Positions 15,313 to 22,973 of a stretch of 64,000 bases of DNA are shown one piece after another. Under the pieces are notes generated by a model. It had not been told where the DNA came from. It worked only from the letters and a program-made list of their open reading frames with translations, and did no database searches. The stretch's first letter is position 1. Every line of letters starts with the position of its first letter. Source of the DNA: CAVXFB01 sp963760935 (GTDB taxonomy: Bacteria > Planctomycetota > Planctomycetia > Pirellulales > Thermoguttaceae); the NCBI GenBank assembly GCA_963760935.1, contig CAVXFB010000007.1:310001-374000 (forward strand), written 5' to 3'. The position numbers and the translations under genes are program-made.

Positions 15313-15543
15313 AATCCCTCTCCTGTTTGAATCATCCAAGACAGGAGAAGGCATAATCGAAAACAGTAAACAAGTCAACTCAGCCTTGAACGCCCACTAG
15401 TCGGGAAACGGTCAGAAATGACGAGGCGGTCGAGTGAAACGGAAGAATGGAACTCCGTCTGTCCCGCAGCCCGATCAAGAAGAACGCATCTAACGGCGAC
15501 CCCTTCTGGTCGTTACAATAATTGTATTCGCCTTCAATCGGGA

Positions 15544-16254
15544 ATGCCCATGCTTCGACTCACCACCTTAGCCCTCGTCCTCACCGTCCCTCCGGCCCAA
15601 GCCGCCCCGTGGACAAGTCTGTTCAACGGCAAGAATCTTGATGGCTGGGTCGTCAAGTGCCGAGCCGAGGACCGGGACAAGGTCGGCTACTGGAAGGTTA
15701 TCGACGGGACAATCACCGCAGAGACCATCCCCGGCGATCGCCACAACTACATCTGGCTGCTGACAGAGAAAGAATATGCCGACTTCGAGTTGCGGCTCAA
15801 GATCCAGACCTATGGCACGACCACGGGCAACAGCGGCGTCCAAGTTCGCAGCCGATATGATGACCAGGCTCATTGGCTCGACGGCCCCCAGATCGACATC
15901 AACCCGCCTGGGCCGTGGCGAAACGGATTCATTTACGACGAGACCCGAGAGGCCCAGGTCTGGCTTTGGCCTGACGTAGGCCCACCGGCCAACGCCAAGC
16001 CCGAGCATGCTCCCAAGGGATGGAAGTGGCAGGATGCCGCTTGGAATGACGTGTTGATCATCTGCCGGGGCACCAAGATCAGATCGATCATCAACGGCGT
16101 GACGATTGCCAACTACGATGGCCGTGGACGGCTTGACGATGACGCCCATCGACGGCACAACGTCGGATTGCAGGGGCACATCGGCCTTCAGATTCATCCG
16201 GGCGACGAGTTGCTGATCCGGTTCAAGGACATTGAGATACGGGAGATGATGTGA
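15544..16254 (+). CDS. Secreted DUF1080 (3-keto-disaccharide hydrolase-like) protein
   Basis: 236 residues. An N-terminal signal peptide (MLRLTTLALVLTVPPAQAAP from the second ATG at 15550) is followed by the DUF1080 concanavalin-like fold: WTSLFNGKNLDGWVVK, YWKVIDGTITAE, DFELRLKIQTYGTTTGNSGV, VRSRYDD, HVGLQGHIGLQIH-like end (HNVGLQGHIGLQIHPGDELL). The family is greatly expanded in planctomycetes; some members hydrolyse 3-keto-glycosides outside the cytoplasm. Substrate cannot be inferred. TACAAT at 15514-15519 may be its -10. Either ATG (15544 or 15550) could be used. Confidence 0.88.
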   Translation: MPMLRLTTLALVLTVPPAQAAPWTSLFNGKNLDGWVVKCRAEDRDKVGYWKVIDGTITAETIPGDRHNYIWLLTEKEYADFELRLKIQTYGTTTGNSGVQVRSRYDDQAHWLDGPQIDINPPGPWRNGFIYDETREAQVWLWPDVGPPANAKPEHAPKGWKWQDAAWNDVLIICRGTKIRSIINGVTIANYDGRGRLDDDAHRRHNVGLQGHIGLQIHPGDELLIRFKDIEIREMM

Positions 16255-16297
16255 CTTGCTCAAAGCAGCGTCGGGGCGGATACTGGATTGATGTTGA

Positions 16298-16582
16298 ATG
16301 GCCCAGTTGCAAAGACCACGAGAGAACGTTCAGGAATTGCAGATGGTAGAGCCGAGGATCGCAGGCACTCATTCAATCAAAGTCCAACTGAACTCCGGAG
16401 AGTATTGGTGGTGTGCCTGTGGCGGATCGAAGTCCCAGCCGTTTTGTGATGGCTCGCATCACGGAACTTCGTTTACGCCCGTAAAATTCTTTGTTGACGA
16501 ACCGAAGCAAGTGTCCCTTTGTGCCTGCAAGCGAACCCAAACCTCGCCGTATTGCGACGGCACGCACAGGAGTCTGGGGTAG
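16298..16582 (+). CDS. Dual CDGSH iron-sulfur domain protein
   Basis: 94 residues as drawn; the ATG at 16343 (MVEPRIAGTHSIKVQL) gives a more typical 79-residue protein. Two CDGSH-type 2Fe-2S motifs are present: CACGGSKSQPFCDGSHH and CACKRTQTSPYCDGTHR, each with the 3-Cys 1-His ligand set. Bacterial proteins of this size bind two labile clusters and are thought to act in redox or iron handling. The gene stands alone between DUF1080 and CPXCG genes on the same strand. Confidence 0.9.
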   Translation: MAQLQRPRENVQELQMVEPRIAGTHSIKVQLNSGEYWWCACGGSKSQPFCDGSHHGTSFTPVKFFVDEPKQVSLCACKRTQTSPYCDGTHRSLG

Positions 16583-16645
16583 CCGCTGACCCGACGAGTG
16601 ACGATGCAAGAGACCGTTGCTTTGTAGTGAACTGACCGAACAGCC

Positions 16646-16834
16646 ATGGCCATGCGAGACGAAGCCAGCTATTTCTGCGACTCGTGTGGGGAGGAAGTTG
16701 TGATTCCGCTCGATCCCTCGGCAGGATCGAACCAGGAGTACGTAGAGGACTGTCCGGTCTGCTGCCATCCGAACGTGATACACGTCGAATATGATGATGG
16801 AGGAGTGCGAGTGTGGGCGGAAGCGGAAGGCTGA
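16646..16834 (+). CDS. CPXCG-type cysteine-rich small protein
   Basis: 62 residues. The pattern FCDSCGEEVVIPLDPSAGSN, QEYVEDCPVCCHPN matches the CPXCG family (two Cys pairs forming a zinc ribbon), known from many planctomycetes and proteobacteria with no defined role. The C-terminus VWAEAEG is acidic. It is close to the upstream CDGSH gene and 33 bases before the HD gene. Confidence 0.88.
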   Translation: MAMRDEASYFCDSCGEEVVIPLDPSAGSNQEYVEDCPVCCHPNVIHVEYDDGGVRVWAEAEG

Positions 16835-16866
16835 GAAGACCACGAGGCCAAACGATTGGACTTGCC

Positions 16867-17424
16867 ATGACCCTATCCCGTGAACAAGCCCTCCAACAGC
16901 TTCACGCCTGGACCAAGAATCCATCGCTCCTCGGCCATGCCAGAGCAGTCGAAATTGTGATGCGAGCGGCAGCGACCAAATATGGCGGTGATCGTGATGT
17001 TTGGGGCGTCACAGGGCTCCTGCACGACGCTGATTATGATCAATGGCCCGAAAACCATCCCAGGCGGATCGTGGACTGGCTCAAGGAGCAGGGCGAAGAG
17101 GAGATTGCCTACGCCGTGGCCTTCCATCAGACCGCCTGGAACTTGCCACCCAAGACGATGATGGATCGGTGCCTGCTGGCCTGTGACGAACTCACCGGAT
17201 TTGTCGTCGCCTGCTGCTTGGTTCGGCCCGAGGGCATCGCCACCCTTGAACCCAAGAGCGTGAAGAAGAAATTAAAGGACAAGGCGTTTGCGGCGAAAGT
17301 GGATCGGGACATAATTCGCAAAAGCGTCGAGTTGTTGGGCGTCGATTTCGACGAGCACATCCAATTCGTCATCGATGCCTTGAAGCCCCATGCGGACGAA
17401 CTCGGCATTGCAGGGACGAAGTGA
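16867..17424 (+). CDS. HD-domain hydrolase (HDIG-like)
   Basis: 185 residues. Metal-binding HD-domain residues are visible in LGHARAVEIVMRAAA, VTGLLHDADYDQWPENHPRR and AVAFHQTAWNLPPKTM. DRCLLACDELTGFVVACCLV, PEGIATLEPKSVKKKLKDKA and FAAKVDRDIIRKSVELLGVD match the common HDIG-related 'hydrolase' family. It is a predicted phosphohydrolase of unknown substrate, cytoplasmic, in a same-strand run with neighbours. Confidence 0.88.
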   Translation: MTLSREQALQQLHAWTKNPSLLGHARAVEIVMRAAATKYGGDRDVWGVTGLLHDADYDQWPENHPRRIVDWLKEQGEEEIAYAVAFHQTAWNLPPKTMMDRCLLACDELTGFVVACCLVRPEGIATLEPKSVKKKLKDKAFAAKVDRDIIRKSVELLGVDFDEHIQFVIDALKPHADELGIAGTK

Positions 17425-17455
17425 GGGGCGTTGACTTCCATCGGATCGCCAGACT

Positions 17456-18088
17456 ATGACCATCTACGAACACGCAATGGTCGGCGTCAACGGTGCCCTC
17501 GCTTTGGGCCTCAATCGACGCCATGGCTGGCAAATCGTTGCATTGGCGGGCGTTGCCGCTGTACTTCCCGACCTCGATGGCCTAACGATTCTCCTGGGAC
17601 CTAGTCTCTATGCAGTTGGGCATCGACTCTGGGGGCACAACTTGCTCGTTGCCGGGCTGGTCGCAGCGGTTGTGTCCGCCATCGCCTATCAGACTGATGC
17701 TTTCACCAAGATTGAGATTTGGCTGGCAAAACATTGGAAGGTGCTATCCGCTGACCGGGAGCCCCGGACACGCCGATTTCCTGAATTGCTTCTGTGGATC
17801 GTGGTGGGCGTTGTGGCAGTCTACAGTCATCTGTTGATGGATTTCATGTTTTCTGCTGGAAAGAATCTGCCTGTCTGGGGCGTTCCGTTGCTTTGGCCCT
17901 TTAACGACACTGCCTGGGCCTATCCGCTTGTTCCCTGGGGCGACATCGGAGCCACCGCCATCCTAGCGATATCGATGTTCGCCATGCTGCGATGGCCGAC
18001 GTGGATCAGGACAACAGCCACAATCAGTCTGATTGCGTTAGCGGCTTACATGGTGGCCAGCGGCATGTACTACCGGCTTGGGGGCTGA
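17456..18088 (+). CDS. Membrane-bound metal-dependent hydrolase (YdjM/DUF457 family)
   Basis: 210 residues with about four transmembrane segments. The N-terminal MTIYEHAMVGVNGALALGLN with His, VAAVLPDLDGLTI with two Asp, GHRLWGHNLLVA and YSHLLMDFMFS supply the His/Asp ligands of the DUF457 (LexA-regulated YdjM-like) family. Enzymatic activity is predicted, not shown. It begins 31 bases after the HD gene, so co-transcription is likely. Confidence 0.85.
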   Translation: MTIYEHAMVGVNGALALGLNRRHGWQIVALAGVAAVLPDLDGLTILLGPSLYAVGHRLWGHNLLVAGLVAAVVSAIAYQTDAFTKIEIWLAKHWKVLSADREPRTRRFPELLLWIVVGVVAVYSHLLMDFMFSAGKNLPVWGVPLLWPFNDTAWAYPLVPWGDIGATAILAISMFAMLRWPTWIRTTATISLIALAAYMVASGMYYRLGG

Positions 18089-18142
18089 AGCGGTTGGTCG
18101 GAACCGTAGACAACGCCGTCCACAATAGAAGGAGACGTTGAA

Positions 18143-18621
18143 ATGGCAAACCCAATCGCCATGCATCCAATCGGCATCGTTCATTCGCCTTACAAGGAGG
18201 CCAAAGGCACGCCGATTCAGGGCGTCTTCAGCGACAAGACCGAAGCGTGGGTCGAGTTGGACGACCAATGTACTCCCGGCTTGAAAGACCTCGATGGATT
18301 TAGCCATGCCATCCTGCTCTACCACTTCTTCTGTCCGACAAAGAACAAGTCGTGGGCCGACCGTATCTCGAAGAAGAGGAACATGGCATCTTTGCCATCA
18401 GAAGCCCGCATCGGTCGAATCACATCGGGCTTTCCGTCGTGAAGATCGCAAGAATCGATGCGAACCGACTGTACTTCACCGAAGTCGATATGCTAGACGG
18501 CACGCCAGTGCTTGACATCAAGCCCTACGTAAAGCAGTTCGACTGCCGACCTGATGCCGTAAGCGGCTGGATCGAGAAGCACCTTCGAGACGGGGTGCCG
18601 GAAAACACGACCGCCCGGTAA
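18143..18621 (+). pseudogene. trmO: TrmO-like tRNA methyltransferase, frameshifted
   Basis: The first frame (from MANPIAMHPIGIVHSPYKEA) carries the TrmO/VirR beta-barrel start and GLKDLDGFSHAILLYHFFC. The rest continues in another frame: DKEQVVGRPYLEEEEHGIFA, IRSPHRSNHIGLSVVKIARI, then VDMLDGTPVLDIKPYVKQFD. Family TrmO methylates t6A37 of threonine tRNA using SAM. The switch lies around 18331-18337 (TTCTGTCCGACAAAG), where one base is extra or two are missing. Either a recent pseudogene or a sequence error. Confidence 0.88.
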
Positions 18622-18727
18622 AGCAGACCCGCCGACCACGCTAAACTTCTCGATATGATAGTCAGTGACGATATACAGAGCGAGCGACGGTCTGTTCGCT
18701 GGCACTCGACTGCCGTCCGACTCAAGC

Positions 18728-19825
18728 CTAATTGGTCTTGTCTGACAAGTCCTCAATCACTTCTTGCCCGGACATCGAGATCGTCTTGATCTTCTTGGCA
18801 TCGAGGTCCATCTTTTTCAAGTCGATCATTCGGATACGGCTGTTGTCGAAGGTGCGGAAGTAGTAGCGGAGGTTGGTTAAGTCGGAGACGCTTGTCCAAA
18901 GCGTGTAGTCGGCGGATACTTTCCCGTGCTCCACGCCTCTTGCTGCTCCCTTCGGGATGTCGAACTGATTCAGGAGGTGAAATGCTTGAAGAACTCCCTC
19001 GTGTGCCGTCGCTACGGGCAAGGCCGACTGGGAGAATGCTACGGCCCGAATGAAGCGGGAAGGCGGCGTGAAATCGCCGGGCAACCCCAGCATTCCGCTC
19101 CCCTGTCCGAACGCAGCCAAATTGATGCCTGAAATATCGACAGGCGGCACGTTGGTTACGGTCAAGTTGACGTAATTGCGAAGGTTTGTGAGATGCCAAT
19201 CGAATGTTGGGGAGTTGGTTATCACGCCCAGCGGATTGGCATGGATCTTCAATTCACCGCCGACGTACTCCAGGACGACGCAGTGTCCGCTGGCGTCGGT
19301 GACAATGTAGTGACACGGAGGCACGATTCCCATGTCCTTTTGGATGACCTCGCCCACAACAACGTTCGAAACGGCCTTGATGGCCTCCTCTACGTTGGCA
19401 CAATTGCTGAGCAGATACGCTGGAAGTTCCCATGGGCCAAGGGTCTTCTCAGCATCCTCCTCTTTGACCTCTTGGTACTTGGCGTAACCGGGGAAATAGA
19501 AAATGGCGACGGCAAGTCCCTTCTCGTTGAACCCGTCGATGACAACCGGCATGCCCAGTCCGTTCGCACCCACGATGCCGTACTTTGATTTCCAGCGAAG
19601 ACCGGGCTTGTCGCCGGGGGCCGTGCCGATAGACTCCATCGCCCTTGGGATCACGATCACATTGGAGTGAAGGTCGGCGGCGAACTCCAGCGTCCGGGCG
19701 ACAATCACCGAACCATCTTTCGGCTTGATGCGAATGCCAGTACACGCAACAGCCGGGAAAATGCTAATCGCTAGGGAACAAAGTGCTGCAACGACGGCGG
19801 TCGTAAGAATGGCACGACGTTTCAT
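18728..19825 (-). CDS. Choloylglycine hydrolase/penicillin V acylase-family linear amide hydrolase
   Basis: 365 residues, start MKRRAILTTAVVAAL. The signal peptide ends AVA just before Cys28 (CTGIRIKPKDGS), which becomes the N-terminal nucleophile as in this Ntn family. Further family marks: IVARTLEF (Arg), IDGFNEKGLAVAIFYFPGY, LEYVGGELKIHANPLGVITN with NSPTFDWHLTNLRNY (conserved Asn), and PSRFIRAVAFSQ (Arg). It is predicted to cleave linear amides such as bile-salt conjugates, penicillin V or acyl-homoserine lactones in the periplasm; substrate unknown. A longer upstream frame to 19963 lacks the signal. Confidence 0.88.
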   Translation of the reverse strand: MKRRAILTTAVVAALCSLAISIFPAVACTGIRIKPKDGSVIVARTLEFAADLHSNVIVIPRAMESIGTAPGDKPGLRWKSKYGIVGANGLGMPVVIDGFNEKGLAVAIFYFPGYAKYQEVKEEDAEKTLGPWELPAYLLSNCANVEEAIKAVSNVVVGEVIQKDMGIVPPCHYIVTDASGHCVVLEYVGGELKIHANPLGVITNSPTFDWHLTNLRNYVNLTVTNVPPVDISGINLAAFGQGSGMLGLPGDFTPPSRFIRAVAFSQSALPVATAHEGVLQAFHLLNQFDIPKGAARGVEHGKVSADYTLWTSVSDLTNLRYYFRTFDNSRIRMIDLKKMDLDAKKIKTISMSGQEVIEDLSDKTN

Positions 19826-20008
19826 CGGTAAGCCCTCGATTTGTGTCAAGAAATGAACTGCACAAGGAAAGTATACGTCGCAAAGGCATGCCAATTTGTC
19901 CAGCGTTTTCCCTCGTTTTATTCCGCCACTACCTGTGATATGCTCTTGGAAGTGCGGTTCCAATTCGTTGCGTGGTCTCCGTGTCTCTGGATTTATCGAT
20001 AATTAGCC

Positions 20009-20527
20009 ATGTTCGATCTCGCTCCAATCGTTCACGCAATTCTTGCTGACTATGCCTTGCCTCCGCATGGCACCCACGGCGTATCGCATTGGGCAAGGGT
20101 ATTGGAGAATGGTCTACGAATCTCTCAGGAGACCGGAGCCAACGTCAAGGTCGTTCAGTTGTTTGCCGTCTTCCATGATGCCCGGCGTATCAACGAGGGT
20201 GTTGATGATGATCACGGCAGGCGAGGCGCAGACCTAGCCCTCAACTTCCGAGGCGACCTATTTGACGTGTCAGACGATGAGTTCGATCTGCTATATGCCG
20301 CTTGCGTCGGTCACACCAATGGCGAAACCGTTGCCGACATAACGATCCAAGCCTGTTGGGATGCCGACCGACTTGATCTCGGTAGAGTTGGCATTCGTCC
20401 TCACCCAATGCGACTTTGCACCGATGCCGCTAAACGCTCGGAGATCCTTGGGTGGGCTGATGGCAGGGCGTGCTTTATGGTGGTGCCTGAATTGGTCGTC
20501 CGAGATTGGAGCATTTACTTCGATTGA
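20009..20527 (+). CDS. HD-domain protein
   Basis: 172 residues. HD ligands are seen in GTHGVSHWARVLENG, LFAVFHDARRINEG and a distal ACWDADRLDLGRVGI, with ACVGHTNGE between. This is a compact phosphohydrolase-type HD protein with a short C-terminal tail of mixed beta. Substrate unknown. TGATATGCTCTTGG upstream of the start could hold a promoter, but nothing clear. Lies between a minus-strand amidase gene and a minus-strand VOC gene. Confidence 0.83.
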   Translation: MFDLAPIVHAILADYALPPHGTHGVSHWARVLENGLRISQETGANVKVVQLFAVFHDARRINEGVDDDHGRRGADLALNFRGDLFDVSDDEFDLLYAACVGHTNGETVADITIQACWDADRLDLGRVGIRPHPMRLCTDAAKRSEILGWADGRACFMVVPELVVRDWSIYFD

Positions 20528-20639
20528 CGAATCCCGAGATACTAGTGCAAATGACGGGTCACTGAGCAGCGAGGAACCCATCCCGGCATATTCACTGCCT
20601 GAAACGGAATGCGGCGTGGAATCAAGTCTGGGCTGGGAG

Positions 20640-21137
20640 TCACGAAGCCACTGTGCCATTGTACGCCGCCTGCAGTCGGGCAACGTCGATCTTGACCATT
20701 TGCACCATGGCTTCCATCACCCTCTTCGCCTTCACGGGATCTTTGTCATGCAACAGCCGGGGCAGGGCTTCCGGGACGACTTGCCAGGAAACGCCGAACT
20801 TGTCCTTCAGCCAACTGCACTGTACGGGCTTGCCACCATCGGCTGTCAGTGAATCCCAGAGTCGATCAACTTCCGCCTGATCTCCGCAGAGAATGGAAAA
20901 GGAGATCGCATTGTTAAATGAATCATGCGGCCCGCCGTTTAGGGCCTGATATTGCTTGCCTGCCAAAGTGAATTCGATCAGGAGCGGGTCGCCTGTCTTG
21001 GCCCCAGGCGTATCAATCGACGACCTGAGGATCTGATCGATGTGCGAGTCTGGGAAAAGCGAGACGTAAAACTCGGCTGCCTCCAAAGCTCGTCCGTCGA
21101 ACCACAGGCAGGGAGCAATAGTCGGTGTCTGAGCCAT
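20640..21137 (-). CDS. PhnB-like VOC-fold protein
   Basis: 165 residues from MAQTPTIAPCLWFDGRALEA. The VOC/glyoxalase fold of the PhnB (3-demethylubiquinone-9 3-methyltransferase-like) family is clear: AAEFYVSLFPDSHI, LIEFTLAGKQYQALNGGPHD, NNAISFSILCGDQAEVDRLW, QCSWLKDKFGVSWQVVP, DPVKAKRVMEAMVQMVKIDV. Annotation as a methyltransferase is unreliable; these are small dimeric metal-binding proteins of unknown activity. The window's element-like CAGACACCGACTA at 21119-21131 lies in its coding start by chance. Confidence 0.9.
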   Translation of the reverse strand: MAQTPTIAPCLWFDGRALEAAEFYVSLFPDSHIDQILRSSIDTPGAKTGDPLLIEFTLAGKQYQALNGGPHDSFNNAISFSILCGDQAEVDRLWDSLTADGGKPVQCSWLKDKFGVSWQVVPEALPRLLHDKDPVKAKRVMEAMVQMVKIDVARLQAAYNGTVAS

Positions 21138-21233
21138 AATCGGTTCTCCATGATTACCATAGACCTTGAAGCACTGAGTCTTCCGCAGTTTTCGTCCACC
21201 GGTCGGCTCCACCGGCATCCGGTTCGCCGTGGA

Positions 21234-21632
21234 TTACCTCTTGGCCTTGGACTTGTTCAGGGTTGCAGCGGCCCGAACGAGAGCCTTCAACGCCTTCTCG
21301 TCTATCTTCTCACCCTCGTGAAAGTCGATGGCACGCCTTGTGTTCCCGTCAAGACTGGCGTTGAAGAGGCCCGAAGGGTCGCTCAAAGCCGCCCCTTTGG
21401 CGAAGGTCATCTTCACGACGTTCTTGTAAGTCTCGCCGGTGCAGATCAATCCGTCGTGCGACCACACCGGAATCCCTCTCCACTTCCACTCCTCGACGAT
21501 TTCGGGGTCGGCTTCCTTGAGTAAGGTACGAATCCGGCCCAGCATTTTGCCCCGCCAATCGCCTAGCTCCTTGATTCTCTCGTCTATCAGTTTAGAGGGA
21601 GAGTTTATTTTCTGCGACCCGCTCTTCTTCAT
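21234..21632 (-). CDS. DUF1801 (YdhG-like) protein
   Basis: 132 residues, starting MKKSGSQKINSPSKLIDERI. The core WRGIPVWSHDGLICTGETYK, NVVKMTFAKGAALSDPSGLF, NASLDGNTRRAIDFHEGE is typical of DUF1801, a small alpha-beta fold of unknown role, often orphan genes in soil and planctomycete genomes. The C-terminus is Lys/Arg-rich (AAATLNKSKAKR). About 95 bases separate it from the upstream-facing PhnB gene, which lies downstream on the same strand. Confidence 0.88.
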   Translation of the reverse strand: MKKSGSQKINSPSKLIDERIKELGDWRGKMLGRIRTLLKEADPEIVEEWKWRGIPVWSHDGLICTGETYKNVVKMTFAKGAALSDPSGLFNASLDGNTRRAIDFHEGEKIDEKALKALVRAAATLNKSKAKR

Positions 21633-21811
21633 GCCCGTTTCTCCTCTTCGGCTCACCGCACAGATGGGGTAGCTGTTGTTCCATCGGACACGTCTGACCC
21701 GCCAGCCAAGTGGATCATGAAGAATTATACCAAAGCGGGAATGCTTGACTTTCTCCCATCACCACCCCATATTTCCTAGTGGTGGCAGTAGGCAAGAATA
21801 GGAGAAATGTG

Positions 21812-22225
21812 ATGGCTAAGCGAAAGGGCAACAAGACTGAAGCGGTGCGTGAATACCTAAAGGCTCATCCTAATGCAAAATCCTTGGAAATCTCTGAGGC
21901 CCTCGGCAAGAAAGGCATCAAGATTACGCCCGCCTACGTCTCGAATATCAAGACCACGCTGAACAAGAGGCGTGGTAGCAGGAAAGTCGCCAAGGCGGAG
22001 CCCATTGCTGCAGTTGCTGTAACTCCGACACATGAAGCGGCCAAGACCAATGGTGTACTCACGATTGGTCACGTGAAGGCGGTTGCCCAAACGGTTAAGA
22101 CCATTGGCGGGTTCAATCAAACCAAGGAAATGCTGGACGTAATTCGGGAAGTCGGCGGCTTGAAAAAGTTTAGGGATTTGGTGGAAGCGATAGCGGTCAC
22201 CGAGCCCGACCGCATCCCGTTCTAG
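21812..22225 (+). CDS. HTH-like protein sharing a C-terminal domain with gene 25838
   Basis: 137 residues from MAKRKGNKTEAVREYLKAHP. The N-terminal ~50 residues look like a winged/HTH unit (LEISEALGKKGIKITPAYVS, NIKTTLNKRRG); a low-complexity linker follows. The last ~60 residues (GHVKAVAQTVKTIGGFNQTK, EMLDVIREVGGLKKFRDLVE, TEPDRIPF) match the C-terminus of 25838-26185, whose N-terminus is a zinc ribbon instead. Likely a DNA- or RNA-associated planctomycete family; function unknown. The ribosome binding site is AGGAGAAATGTG. A strong terminator follows. Confidence 0.8.
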   Translation: MAKRKGNKTEAVREYLKAHPNAKSLEISEALGKKGIKITPAYVSNIKTTLNKRRGSRKVAKAEPIAAVAVTPTHEAAKTNGVLTIGHVKAVAQTVKTIGGFNQTKEMLDVIREVGGLKKFRDLVEAIAVTEPDRIPF

Positions 22226-22254
22226 ACGACCGGCCATCCTGATTCCGACCTTGA

Positions 22255-22281
22255 GCCTGGGAGCAAGACCCAGGCTTTTTT
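22255..22281 (+). terminator. Rho-independent terminator
   Basis: GCCTGGG (22255-22261) and CCCAGGC (22269-22275) pair perfectly around AGCAAGA and are followed by TTTTTTC. It lies 30 bases after the stop of gene 21812-22225. Confidence 0.9.
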
Positions 22282-22348
22282 CTTTAGCTGCTTCGGTCAG
22301 CGTCCTGCTGTCTCGTCATCCGTGCTATCTCGACTTTTGCCGGGCGTC

Positions 22349-22354
22349 TATAAT
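22349..22354 (+). promoter_or_regulatory. Candidate -10 box for the DUF421 gene
   Basis: TATAAT lies 59 bases before the ATG at 22413 in an otherwise GC-rich intergenic stretch. A matching -35 at the right spacing is not clear (TATCTC at 22326-22331), so this is a weak call. Confidence 0.35.
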
Positions 22355-22412
22355 GTTGCCTTTGTCATGATCGACCGAAGGCTATTACCTCGATAATTGA
22401 AGGAACGAAACC

Positions 22413-22886
22413 ATGTGGATACCGAGCCTGCACTGGTCGGAGTTTGTGCTACGTGGTGCCATCATCTACGTCTTCCTTCTCTTGCTTCTGCGGCTGACGG
22501 GCAAGCGACAAGTGGGCCAGATGTCCCCTTTCGACCTGGTGCTTCTTTTGGTGTTGAGCAACGCCGTGCAGAACTCGATGAACGGCGGCGATAATACCGT
22601 CACTGCCGGGCTCATCCTGGCTACGACGCTGGTCGGCTTGAATTGGATAATGGGTTGGTTAACCTACCGCAGCAAGCACCTAGAGGCCCTTGTTGAGGGC
22701 AGGCCCGTCATCCTCGTTCACGACGGCAAAGTCTATCACCAAGCCATGCGGCAAGTTCAAATGACCCAGCACGAACTGGAGGCGTCATTGCGTGCCAACG
22801 GATGTGCTGGCCCCGAGGAAGTGCTGTTTGCCCTCTTGGAGAATAACGGACAACTTACCGTGATTCCGAGGGGGAAGACGGCATAG
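22413..22886 (+). CDS. DUF421 (YetF-like) membrane protein
   Basis: 157 residues. Three N-terminal transmembrane helices (VLRGAIIYVFLLLLLRLTGK, FDLVLLLVLSNAVQNSMNG, LILATTLVGLNWIMGWLTY) precede a soluble YetF C-terminal domain (LEALVEGRPVILVHDGKVYH, MRQVQMTQHELEASLRANGC, EVLFALLENNGQLTVIP). Known YetF/YcaP proteins are inner-membrane proteins of unknown role. The GKRQVGQMSPFDLV segment is diagnostic. Start MWIPSLHWSE follows GGAACGAAACC. Confidence 0.92.
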   Translation: MWIPSLHWSEFVLRGAIIYVFLLLLLRLTGKRQVGQMSPFDLVLLLVLSNAVQNSMNGGDNTVTAGLILATTLVGLNWIMGWLTYRSKHLEALVEGRPVILVHDGKVYHQAMRQVQMTQHELEASLRANGCAGPEEVLFALLENNGQLTVIPRGKTA

Positions 22887-22934
22887 CGGCCACACCGGTT
22901 GGGCATCACTGATCGGCGGAATCGGGCTACTGGT

Positions 22935-22973
22935 CTATGCCCTGTTTTTGCACCTTTTGACCAACTTCGCTAA
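22935..22973 (-). pseudogene. 3' end of a response regulator cut off by IS701-like element
   Basis: The 13 codons reading LAKLVKRCKNRA then TAG complete the response regulator at 24504-24909 once the IS and one CTAA copy are removed (GAC TTA GCG AAG). They are stranded on the left side of the IS. Confidence 0.75.

Larger units (their letters stand above)
14161..15399 (-). mobile_element. IS630-family insertion sequence with TA target duplication
   Basis: The left end TAGTGCCTCTTCAAGCCTGA (14161) and the inverted right end TAGTGGGCGTTCAAGGCTGA (15399) match at 16 of 20 positions. TA at both borders (14161-14162 and 15398-15399) is the dinucleotide target duplication expected of IS630/Tc1-type elements. 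It contains overlapping orfA and orfB on the minus strand. It is inserted in the end of array A. Confidence 0.85.

Noticed and set aside
13453..15524. CGTTACAATAATTG occurring at 13452-13465 and 15511-15524
   Set aside because: One copy is a hairpin loop, the other a likely promoter; only two copies and no shared context.
21119..21131. CAGACACCGACTA, one mismatch from the array element
   Set aside because: It encodes MAQTPTI of the PhnB family start; the core is broken and no array surrounds it.
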